Shown one piece after another: positions 41,373-47,835 of a stretch of 64,000 bases of DNA. Position 1 is the stretch's first letter. Each line of letters begins with the position of its first letter. The notes below the pieces were generated by a model. It saw only the letters and a list, made by a program, of their open reading frames with translations. It did no database searches and was not told the origin of the DNA. Location: positions 1,240,001 to 1,304,000 of the forward strand of contig NZ_AP025730.1 in assembly GCF_023734135.1 (NCBI RefSeq), given 5' to 3'. Position numbers and translations under genes: made by a program. This DNA comes from Sphaerotilus microaerophilus. GTDB lineage: Bacteria > Pseudomonadota > Gammaproteobacteria > Burkholderiales > Burkholderiaceae_C.

Positions 41373-41850
41373 AGGGGTCAAGTCTTGCCTTTTGTCCATC
41401 ACTGACTCCCGCCGCCTTGTCCCACAGGCATTGGGGTCAGGTCTTGCATTTTGCCTATCAAGTCCCGAATCGAATCAGCGCAACCTCACGCACCTGCGGA
41501 CTTGGCTCGTCGTTCCCGGCCGTGCCGAAAAGCCAGTGTGTGCCGTGCTGGTGCTCGGGGACGCCGCGCAGGAGCAGCCGCGTCGGTCCGCAGGAACTGG
41601 TAGGGGCGGCCTGTGAGGCATCGTGCTCGCCGGATCCACGTAATCAAGTGCTACACTGATTTATGTGTTGACCAAACTCGGAGTCACCCCGATGGCCGCT
41701 ACCGGCAATGGGGTCAGGTCTTGCCTTTTGTCTATCAAGTCCCGAATCGAATCAGCGCAACCTCACGCACCTGCGCGGGCATTGGGGTCGGGTCTTGCCT
41801 TTTGCCAATCAAGCCCCAAACCGGGCCAGGGCAACCTCACGTCACTGGGA
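41373..41850 (+). repeat. Cluster of GGGGTCAGGTCTTGC repeats
   Basis: Four copies of a roughly 65-bp unit opening TGGGGTCAGGTCTTGC and continuing (A/C)TTTTG...TATCAAG: at 41373 (short), 41431, 41708 and 41781. The 41431 copy extends to 41694 and is a direct repeat of 42883-43141, including the promoter and first codons of a toxin-antitoxin gene. No intact gene lies in 41312-42186. Confidence 0.8.
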
Positions 41851-41859
41851 ACGGGTGCC

Positions 41860-42147
41860 ATGAAGACCATGGTCAGGAAGACGAGGACACGGCGCGACAC
41901 GCCGGTCGCGCACGAGGTGTCGCAGGACTGGTACACGCATGTCCGCTTTGCGGCAGACGGCACTCTGGTGGAGACGGTGCCACGAAGCCGCGCGGCTGGG
42001 GCCTGGCCGCCGCAGGTGGCGCATCGAGAGGCGGCTCGAGCCCGGCGCAAACCCAGAGGCGTCTCGAACGGCTCGAAACACCTGCCGTCGGCATTGCCGA
42101 GGCAGGGGTCTTGCCGTTTGCCTTCTTCTTTGACGGTGTGGGTCTGA
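41860..42147 (+). other. Weak 95-codon reading frame
   Basis: Begins MKTMVRKTRTRRDTPVAHEV with VSQDWYTHVRFAADGTLVET looking protein-like. The C-terminal third is low-complexity Arg/Pro and runs antisense over a vapC remnant. It may be the 5' end of a lost gene fused to junk. No family recognised. Confidence 0.2.
42045..42095 (-). pseudogene. 3'-end remnant of a VapC toxin gene
   Basis: On the minus strand this encodes GRCFEPFETPLGLR, matching DRDFEPFETHLGLR at the end of the intact VapC at 44658-45086. The DNA also matches over about 45 bp. Nothing else of the toxin is present. Confidence 0.5.
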
Positions 42148-42148
42148 T

Positions 42149-42170
42149 GGTAGATACTTCGATAGCTACC
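42149..42170. promoter_or_regulatory. Inverted repeat before vapB, likely autoregulatory operator
   Basis: GGTAGATA-CTTCGA-TAGCTACC has 7 of 8 paired positions and lies 16 bp before the vapB start, with AGGAG between. VapBC complexes typically bind such palindromes in their own promoter. Confidence 0.5.
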
Positions 42171-42186
42171 CAGCAGGAGCCGCAGC

Positions 42187-42429
42187 ATGACCCAGACCGC
42201 CAAAGTCTTCCAAAACGGCCGCAGCCAGGCCGTTCGGCTGCCGGCCGAGTTCCGCTTCGACACCAAGGAGGTGTTCGTGCGGCGCGACCCCATCACGGGT
42301 GACGTGATCCTCTCCAGGCGTCCGGCAGACTGGGAGGGCTTCTTCCAGCTGGTGGAGCAGGGCGGTATCCCGCAGGACTACCTGACCGACCGCCGCGATG
42401 AGCCGGCGCAGAGCCGGGATCTGTTCTGA
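42187..42429 (+). CDS. vapB: Antitoxin VapB (AbrB/SpoVT-type)
   Basis: 80-residue antitoxin: [20 protein letters not shown] is the swapped-hairpin DNA-binding motif of VapB/MazE-like proteins. The C-terminal [13 protein letters not shown] is the flexible toxin-binding tail. AGGAG precedes the ATG. The TGA overlaps the ATG of vapC (ATGA), coupling their translation. Confidence 0.92.
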   Translation: MTQTAKVFQNGRSQAVRLPAEFRFDTKEVFVRRDPITGDVILSRRPADWEGFFQLVEQGGIPQDYLTDRRDEPAQSRDLF

Positions 42430-42851
42430 TGGCCCGCACCCCTGAGGCCGACCGGTGGATGTTGGACACGAACACGGCCAGCTTCATCATCCGCGGCGCC
42501 AGCCCCGGCCTGAAGCAGAGGTTGCGCGCGATCCCGCTCAGTGACCTGCGGATCTCCGCGGTGACGGAAGGCGAGTTGCTCTACGGCCTGGCGCGCAAAC
42601 CGCAGGCCACGGCGCTGAAGGCTGCCGTGCATGCCTTCCTGCAGCACGTCGAGACGCTGTCCTGGGACAGCGCCGCCGCCCAGCACTACGCGACCTTGCG
42701 TGCCAGGCAGGAGGCGGCCGGCCGGCCGCTCGGCGGCATGGACACGATGATCGCGGCGCATGCCCTGGCGCAGAACTGCATCCTGGTGACCAACGATCAG
42801 GCTTTCCGGCGGGTGGACGGGCTGGTGGTGGAGGATTGGCTGGACGGCTGA
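42429..42851 (+). CDS. vapC: Toxin VapC (PIN-domain RNase)
   Basis: 140-residue PIN ribonuclease. Acidic active-site residues appear in WMLDTNTASFII (Asp), ISAVTEGELLYGL (Glu) and LGGMDTMIAAHALAQ (Asp), with ILVTNDQAF as the last Asp motif. VapC toxins cut initiator tRNA or 23S rRNA loops; the target here is unknown. It forms a module with vapB upstream and is followed directly by a repeat copy. Confidence 0.93.
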   Translation: MARTPEADRWMLDTNTASFIIRGASPGLKQRLRAIPLSDLRISAVTEGELLYGLARKPQATALKAAVHAFLQHVETLSWDSAAAQHYATLRARQEAAGRPLGGMDTMIAAHALAQNCILVTNDQAFRRVDGLVVEDWLDG

Positions 42852-42882
42852 GTGACCGTTGCAGGGGCATGGCGTTGCGGTC

Positions 42883-43141
42883 ATTGGGGTCTTGCATTTT
42901 GCTTGTCAAATTCCGAACCAGGTCAGCGCAACCTCAAGCACCTGTGGACTTGGCTGGGCGTTCCCGGCTGTGCCGACCATCTGGTTCGTGCCGTGCTGGC
43001 GCCTGAGGACGCCGCTCAGGCGAAGCTGCGTCGCTCCGCAGAAGCCGGCGCGGGCCGCCCGTGCGCATTGGCCTCGCTGGATCTACACAATCAAGTGCTA
43101 CACTGATTTATGTGTTGACCAACCTCGGAGTCACCCCCATG
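42883..43141 (+). repeat. Second copy of the toxin-antitoxin upstream repeat
   Basis: Aligns with 41431-41694 over about 260 bp. Shared blocks include GGGGTC...TTGCATTTTGC, GGACTTGGCT, and the nearly identical AATCAAGTGCTACACTGA followed by TTTATGTGTTGACCAA and CGGAGTCACCCC just before ATGGC. TACACT (43099-43104) may be the -10 of the following antitoxin gene. Confidence 0.8.
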
Positions 43142-43486
43142 GCTGCCAATGTGAACTTCACGGGTTCTGTGGATCGTGACCTGCTCAAGCGTGCCAAGGT
43201 GATCGCTGCCAAGTCGGATACGTCGATCAATGCGCTGTTCAACGCCGAGCTTCGCTACCTGGTCGAGACCTTCGAGGCCGCCGAGGCGGCAGGCAATCAG
43301 AACTACAAGACGCTGCTCGATTTCTCGTTGGGCCGGATCGACGACCACACGGCCCTGAACGCGCTGGGCATCGACAGCGCCGAAGACCTCTTTCTGCTCA
43401 TGGCGCAGGCGCACCTGCCGATGCCGCGCCTGCCGGAGGCGGTGACGCAGGGCATGGTCGAGAGCCTGAACGCGCTGTCGGCCTGA
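43139..43486 (+). CDS. Putative antitoxin paired with a PIN toxin
   Basis: 115 residues. The N-terminus NFTGSVDRDLLKRAKVIAAK followed by SDTSINALFNAELRYLV looks like a ribbon-helix-helix DNA-binding domain. The rest is helical and acidic, suited to toxin binding. GGAG lies 8 nt before the ATG. The gene is 13 bp upstream of the PIN gene. Antitoxin role is inferred from domain type and pairing. Confidence 0.75.
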   Translation: MAANVNFTGSVDRDLLKRAKVIAAKSDTSINALFNAELRYLVETFEAAEAAGNQNYKTLLDFSLGRIDDHTALNALGIDSAEDLFLLMAQAHLPMPRLPEAVTQGMVESLNALSA

Positions 43487-43499
43487 GCGGGGGCGTCAG

Positions 43500-44036
43500 G
43501 TGCCAAGCCGCCCGGACACCGTGCTGCTGCCCGATGCAGGGCCGCTCATCACCTTGGCCTACGCCGATGCCCTGGATCTGCTGCTCCTGCCGGGCTGGCC
43601 GGTGGAGGTGGTGGATAGGGTGCTGCACGAGGTGACGCGCAACTCGACCCCCACGAGCGAGAAGCTGGCGCAGTGGGTGAGCGACCGAAAGCTGGCGGTG
43701 CTGCCGACCCGGACCTTCCAGCATGACCAGCAGGCCCAGGCCCAGTCGGTGCGGCCAGGTGCACCGCGAAAGTCCCATCTGGGCGAACTGGCCATTCAAG
43801 AAACCATGAACGGCTTTGCCCTCATGGAGGCGCCCAGGATTGGCGTCTTCCTGTTTGAGGACCACAAGATCGCACGGACCAGCTTTCACCTGCCCGACAA
43901 CTGCCGCAAAGTCAGCACGCGATCCTTCCTGCTCTTCCTGGAGCAGAAGGGTTGGCTCGACTCTGCGGCGGCGATTGAACGCCGGGCCATCCTGGCCGGA
44001 CGCGACTTTTCCCGGCTGCGGTTTCCGCCTGAGTGA
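43500..44036 (+). CDS. PIN-domain protein, putative toxin
   Basis: 178 residues, GTG start. VLLPDAGPLITLAYADALDL supplies the first PIN Asp. HLGELAIQETMNGFALME carries a Glu, and VFLFEDHKIARTSFHLPDN an Asp. It is longer than VapC and belongs to the less studied PIN group that begins DAGPLITLA. No Shine-Dalgarno is evident, so expression probably depends on coupling to the upstream gene. Confidence 0.78.
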   Translation: MPSRPDTVLLPDAGPLITLAYADALDLLLLPGWPVEVVDRVLHEVTRNSTPTSEKLAQWVSDRKLAVLPTRTFQHDQQAQAQSVRPGAPRKSHLGELAIQETMNGFALMEAPRIGVFLFEDHKIARTSFHLPDNCRKVSTRSFLLFLEQKGWLDSAAAIERRAILAGRDFSRLRFPPE

Positions 44037-44173
44037 GTGGCCGGCGGCCGGTGGCTTCACCGCGCTCCACGGCACGTCACGGCGCCACTTGACCCAGGTC
44101 AGCGCTCCTTTCGACAGGGCTTGCAAATGCGTGCGCCAGGCTCACTCTGAAGGTTGGACTTCAAGGAGCCGTC

Positions 44174-44680
44174 GTGACGAAGAAGCCGATCCCCACGTTC
44201 AAGCCGAAGACGAATCTGCTGCGCATCGGCGCGGTCACGCTCACGGCCGCGGCGGCGCTGCTGGCGGCGGGGCCGGTGCTGGCGGACACGATGGCGTGGA
44301 CCAGCACGAGCTACATCGTTTCGCAGGACCGCGCGACCGGGCAGTTCCAGCGCCGCGGCGTGGCGATGTTCGCCAGCGGCGAGGTGGCCACGTTCACGCT
44401 CGCCGGGCAGATCACCTCCTTTGACCCCAAGGTGCTGACCTACGACGTGAAGATGGTCTACACCTTCGAGGACGGCTCCACCCTGCGGCAGGAGGGCAGC
44501 GGGCGCAACGAGGTGACCACGCCGCCGCGCAGTGTGCAGATGGGCAGCGGGCGCCTGGTGGGCGGCACCGGCCGCTTCGAGGGCATCAGCGGCCGGACCG
44601 AGTCGACGGGCCGGGCGCTGAGCGAGTGGGACGCCATCAACCAGTTCAAGGCGGAATTCAGCTTGCCGGCGAAGAAGTGA
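44174..44680 (+). CDS. Exported protein of unknown function
   Basis: 168 residues, GTG start with AAGGAG upstream. The signal peptide (LLRIGAVTLTAAAALLAAGP) ends at VLADTMAW. The mature part is beta-rich with SGRLVGGTGRFEGISGRTES, reminiscent of allene-oxide-cyclase/dirigent-like barrels in which a GGTGxFxGxxG motif recurs. No catalytic residues stand out. Its last 23 bp overlap the convergent vapC. Confidence 0.75.
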   Translation: MTKKPIPTFKPKTNLLRIGAVTLTAAAALLAAGPVLADTMAWTSTSYIVSQDRATGQFQRRGVAMFASGEVATFTLAGQITSFDPKVLTYDVKMVYTFEDGSTLRQEGSGRNEVTTPPRSVQMGSGRLVGGTGRFEGISGRTESTGRALSEWDAINQFKAEFSLPAKK

Positions 44681-45086
44681 GGGCCGGGGCCCCACACGCC
44701 ACACAACGCAACCCCAGATGGGTTTCGAAGGGCTCGAAGTCCCGGTCGTCGTGCAGCAACTCCAGGCCATCGATGATGCAGCGCGTGGCGATGACGGTGT
44801 CGATGGTCTTGCGCACCGTGATGCCCTTGGCGCGCAGGGCACAGAAGTTTTCTGCCGCCGCTACGGCCACCGCCGGGCCGCCCAGGGTCACGAAGGTGAG
44901 GGTGCCGAGCAGTTCGCGCACCTGATCGAACTGGCGCTGGGTCGGGCAGCCCTGCAGCACTTCAGTCAGGATCAGGTCGCCGATGGCCAGCGGGGTGCTG
45001 CCGAGCAGGGCGTCGAGCTTGTTGGCCTGGGCTGTGTCGTGCCCGCGCAGGTAGTCGATCCAGACGCTGGAATCGACGAGGATCAT
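44658..45086 (-). CDS. vapC: Toxin VapC (PIN-domain RNase), second module
   Basis: 142-residue PIN toxin of the VapC type: MILVDSSVWIDYLRG (Asp), LILTEVLQGCPTQRQFD (Glu), KTIDTVIATRCIIDG (Asp) and LLHDDRDFEPFETHLGL. Normal VapCs end after LGL; here about 16 more residues (RCVACGAPALTSSPAS) run into the neighbouring convergent gene, probably because the native stop was lost. The start overlaps the antitoxin stop by 4 bp. Confidence 0.92.
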   Translation of the reverse strand: MILVDSSVWIDYLRGHDTAQANKLDALLGSTPLAIGDLILTEVLQGCPTQRQFDQVRELLGTLTFVTLGGPAVAVAAAENFCALRAKGITVRKTIDTVIATRCIIDGLELLHDDRDFEPFETHLGLRCVACGAPALTSSPAS

Positions 45087-45283
45087 TTCGGCGCATCCGT
45101 GCGCATCGCCTCCAGATCGCCCTCCCACTGCACTTGGCCGCGCAGCTGACGCACGGCGCTCTGGCGGTTCAGTTGCAGCAGGGTCTTCAGGCCCAGCTCC
45201 ACCGCCTCGCGCTTGGTGCGGGCGCCAGTGACCTTGATCGCCTCGGCCATCAGCTTCTCGTCGATCACTATGTTGGTGCGCAT
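45083..45283 (-). CDS. vapB: Antitoxin VapB (ribbon-helix-helix type)
   Basis: 66 residues: MRTNIVIDEKLMAEAIKVTG and TKREAVELGLKTLLQLNRQ are the conserved RHH antitoxin segment, followed by a toxin-binding tail ending MRTDAPK. It is upstream of and overlapping vapC (ATGA), the normal order. An in-frame upstream ATG (45316) would add 11 residues unlike the family, so 45283 was chosen. Confidence 0.92.
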   Translation of the reverse strand: MRTNIVIDEKLMAEAIKVTGARTKREAVELGLKTLLQLNRQSAVRQLRGQVQWEGDLEAMRTDAPK

Positions 45284-45371
45284 GGCAATGTGTAGGGTTG
45301 AAGGAAACGTACACATCTTAGCGGCCCGCGAGCCATTTCAGCAGGCCCGTACCCCGTAGGTACCACCGCAG

Positions 45372-45397
45372 GTACCAGGTCTTGCCTTTTGCCTCAA
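45372..45397 (+). repeat. Right-most copy of the TCTTGCCTTTTGCC repeat
   Basis: GTACCAGGTCTTGCCTTTTG matches the core of the units at 41373-41850. It overlaps the stop codon of the phosphatase gene and marks the right border of the island. Two AGGTACCA direct repeats lie just to its left (45359-45378). Confidence 0.6.
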
Positions 45398-45954
45398 TCC
45401 ACCCGCCTGCGGATGAACCCCCCGTTCGGGATGCGCGCCGCCTCGAAGAAGGCCGCGTCCGGCAGGCCGTCGATCAGGTAGCGCAGGCAGCGCACCACGA
45501 AGCCGTGGGACACCAGCAGCACGGTGCGGCCGGCGTGGCGCTGGCGCAGGGCGGCCAGGCCGGCGGCGACGCGGTTGACGACGGCGCGGGTGGGCTCGGC
45601 GCCGGGCGGGCAGAGGTCCCAGCGGTAGGCGGCGTTGGCGGCCCACCAGGCGGGATGCTGCACCCGGGCTTCTTCGGAGGTGAGGCCCTCGAAGATGCCG
45701 AAGTCGCGCTCGCGGAAGGCGTCGTCGAATTGCACATCCAGGCCCCGTGCCGCGGCCACGGCCTCGGCCGTCTCGCGGGCACGGCGCTGGGGCGAGGCGA
45801 TGAGCACCTCGATGCCCGGCGGCAGCGCCTGCGCCAGCGCCGCGGCCTGGGCCTGGCCGGTGGCGTTGAGCGGCCAGTCCAGCCGGCCCTGCCAGCGTTC
45901 GTCGATGTTGAGGTCGGTCTGGCCATGGCGGGCCAGCAGCAGGTCGAGCGGCAT
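45394..45954 (-). CDS. Histidine phosphatase (phosphoglycerate mutase-like)
   Basis: 186 residues. LLLARHGQTDLNIDERWQGR carries the catalytic RHG. The second His is in VLLVSHGFVVRCLRYLIDG, and FRERDFGIFEGLTSEEAR supplies the acid. The length and DERWQGRLDWPLNATGQAQA fit small cofactor-independent phosphatases (CobC/GpmB-like) acting on phosphorylated metabolites; the substrate is unknown. The start ATG 45954 gives the canonical N-terminus MPLDLLLARHG. Confidence 0.88.
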   Translation of the reverse strand: MPLDLLLARHGQTDLNIDERWQGRLDWPLNATGQAQAAALAQALPPGIEVLIASPQRRARETAEAVAAARGLDVQFDDAFRERDFGIFEGLTSEEARVQHPAWWAANAAYRWDLCPPGAEPTRAVVNRVAAGLAALRQRHAGRTVLLVSHGFVVRCLRYLIDGLPDAAFFEAARIPNGGFIRRRVD

Positions 45955-46177
45955 GGCGTGACTGTAAGGGTCGGCCGGAGTCGGCTGCTGTCGGTCGGTG
46001 TTGGCCGTCTGGCGCGCCAAGCTTGACCTGTCGCATACAACCTGCAGCGGCGGTGACAACCCGGGAGCGGCCGGGTAACCTGCACGCACAGGCCCGGGAT
46101 GTGAGGCGTTGGGCGCGCCCAGGCAGGGCGCCGCACCGGCAGACGGGCCACGAACCACTGGATCGTGAAGGCGCACC

Positions 46178-46510
46178 ATGGCCATCCTGCATGCCGTACC
46201 CGGTCACCCTGTGGATGTCTCGCCGCTTGGCGAGCGGCTGGCCAGCAGCCAGTCGGTGGCCTTGTTCAAGTCGCGTGACCTGGAGGTCATGCGCGTCGTG
46301 CTGGCGCCGGGCAAGTCGATGCCGGCGCACAAGCTGCCCGGCGACCTGACGCTGCACTGCCTGGAGGGCCGGCTGGAGATCGGCGTACAGGGGCAGCGCA
46401 CGGAGCTGCTGCCAGGCGAGCTGGTCTACCTGCCGGGCGGGGTGGTGCATGACGTGACGGCGGTCGAGGCCTCCTCGGCGCTGGTGACCATCGCCCTGCA
46501 CGCCGGCTGA
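46178..46510 (+). CDS. Small cupin-domain protein
   Basis: 110 residues with a single cupin fold: APGKSMPAHKLPGDLTLHCL is motif 1 (one His appears replaced by a KLPGD insertion) and PGELVYLPGGVVHDVTAVE is motif 2. It may bind a metal weakly. It precedes an alpha/beta hydrolase by 48 bp, possibly co-transcribed. No specific function is assignable. Confidence 0.8.
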   Translation: MAILHAVPGHPVDVSPLGERLASSQSVALFKSRDLEVMRVVLAPGKSMPAHKLPGDLTLHCLEGRLEIGVQGQRTELLPGELVYLPGGVVHDVTAVEASSALVTIALHAG

Positions 46511-46558
46511 CGCTGCGCGGCGCCGGGCGTTCCGGCGCGTCCGTTCCCAGGATCTGCG

Positions 46559-47440
46559 ATGTGGCTGGAGACTGCGCAAGGCCCGTTTGCGGTCGAGGAT
46601 TTCGGCGGCAGCGGCCCTGACCTGCTGCTGGTGCATGGCACCGGCCACAACCTGGCGGTGTGGGCGCCGCTGGTGGCGTGCCTGCGTGGGCGCTTCCGCG
46701 TCGCGGCCTTCGACCTGCGCGGGCACGGCCAGACACCGCAGGATTCCAGCGACCCCGAGCAGTACTGGCGCGACATCGGCGCGGTCTCGGCGGCGCTGGG
46801 CCTGCGGCGCCCCTGGCTGGTGGGCCACTCGACCGGCGGCTACGCAGTGACCGCCTTTGCGGCCGATGGCGGCGACTGTGCCGGCATCGTGGCGCTGGAC
46901 GGCTTCGTGCTCGACCCTCGCCAGACGCCCGAGGAGCGCCAGGCCTGGCACCTGCCGCGCGAGCAGCTCTGGGATCTTTTCCGCTACGGCTGGCGGGCCA
47001 CGCCAGCCGAGGTAGAGGCCTACGTGGCGCAGGTCTGCGAGCAGGCGCCGGGCGACTGGCTGAACGCGGGCGTGCCGGTCGAACAGGTGGCAGCCTTCAC
47101 GCGCCGGGCCTTCCTGGCGCAGGGTGATGGGCAGGGCGATGGCCGCCTGCTGCGCCGCCCGACGATGGAGGAAATCGCGCGGGTGAGCCGGCCCGATCCG
47201 GCGGCGCCCATCCACCCGGCGGTGGATCTCTACGAGCGCCTGACGGTGCCGGCCGGGTTCGTCCTCGCCACGCGGGGGCTGTACGCCTCGCGGCAGGCCG
47301 CGCTGGAGGCCGTGGTGGCTCGCCGTGCCGACCGGCGCCTGCGGGTGCTGGAGGCCAACCACAACGTGCACCTGCAGCAGCCGGCAGCGGTGGCGCGCTT
47401 CGTGGCCGGAATGCTGGACGGCCTGGCCGCCCCGGCCTGA
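46559..47440 (+). CDS. Alpha/beta hydrolase
   Basis: 293 residues. Oxyanion region LLLVHGTGHNLAVWAPLVAC, FDLRGHGQTPQDSSD, nucleophile elbow WLVGHSTGGYAVTAF (Ser), and a His in VLEANHNVHLQQP. The catalytic acid is probably in the VALDGFVLD or VPAGFVLATRG region. Esterase, C-C hydrolase and haloperoxidase are all possible. It is not closely similar to the box-cluster hydrolase at 31134. Confidence 0.82.
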   Translation: MWLETAQGPFAVEDFGGSGPDLLLVHGTGHNLAVWAPLVACLRGRFRVAAFDLRGHGQTPQDSSDPEQYWRDIGAVSAALGLRRPWLVGHSTGGYAVTAFAADGGDCAGIVALDGFVLDPRQTPEERQAWHLPREQLWDLFRYGWRATPAEVEAYVAQVCEQAPGDWLNAGVPVEQVAAFTRRAFLAQGDGQGDGRLLRRPTMEEIARVSRPDPAAPIHPAVDLYERLTVPAGFVLATRGLYASRQAALEAVVARRADRRLRVLEANHNVHLQQPAAVARFVAGMLDGLAAPA

Positions 47441-47468
47441 CCCTGTTCCTGCGAAAGGAGAAACCGAC

Positions 47469-47633
47469 ATGCGCGGACGCAGCCTGCTGGCGCCCCTGAT
47501 CCTGATTGGCCTGGGGTCGCTCTTCCTTCTGCAGAACCTCGGCTGGCTGCCCAACCTGGGGCCGCTGCTGGCGCGGTGGTGGCCGCTGATCCTGATCGTG
47601 GTGGGGGTGTCGATGCTGCTGCGACGACGCTGA
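47469..47633 (+). CDS. Small membrane protein, LiaF/DUF5668-like
   Basis: 54 residues with two hydrophobic stretches, PLILIGLGSLFLLQNLGWLP and WWPLILIVVGVSMLLRRR. The pattern L-G-x-LFLLxNLG...WPLILIxxG is typical of the LiaI/LiaF-type transmembrane domain. AAAGGAG precedes the ATG. Possibly a stress-related envelope protein; function unknown. Confidence 0.8.
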   Translation: MRGRSLLAPLILIGLGSLFLLQNLGWLPNLGPLLARWWPLILIVVGVSMLLRRR

Positions 47634-47656
47634 GTGCCTCTTGCCGACCGACGGAC

Positions 47657-47802
47657 ATGCACTGGAGTGCATCGTCGGCCGGTGATTCGACTCGGTGCTT
47701 ACCCCAGGTCGGCCTCGATGGGGCGGTGCAATGATTGACCCTGGATCAAGACATGCAATATGATGCATGCCATCGATCCACAAGACATGCACTATTGTTC
47801 GT
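47657..47802 (+). promoter_or_regulatory. boxCBA promoter with three BoxR-type operators
   Basis: TTGACC (47735-47740), 18-bp spacer, TATGAT (47759-47764). Operators: ATGCA-CTGGAG-TGCAT (47657-47672), ATGCA-ATATGA-TGCAT (47753-47768, spanning the -10) and ATGCA-CTATTG-TTCGT (47787-47802, downstream). The arrangement would allow tight repression and possibly looping to the upstream site. Confidence 0.78.
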
Positions 47803-47835
47803 TGTGCCTGTCGCCTACCGCCGAGGTCACCCGCC

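Noticed and set aside
41312..41430. attC for the second cassette gene
   Set aside because: No RYYYAAC/GTTRRRY pair with internal symmetry is present. The sequence runs into the repeat cluster, so the site appears lost.
41373..43141. CRISPR array
   Set aside because: Repeat units are about 65 bp or longer, diverged, irregularly spaced and overlap TA promoters; there are no uniform spacers or cas genes.
38550..45400. Prophage or conjugative island
   Set aside because: There are no phage structural, integrase, relaxase or mating genes; content is limited to cassettes, one IS and TA modules.
47469..47633. Part of the preceding hydrolase gene
   Set aside because: It has its own AAAGGAG and ATG, is in a different context after the hydrolase stop, and shows a distinct two-helix membrane pattern.
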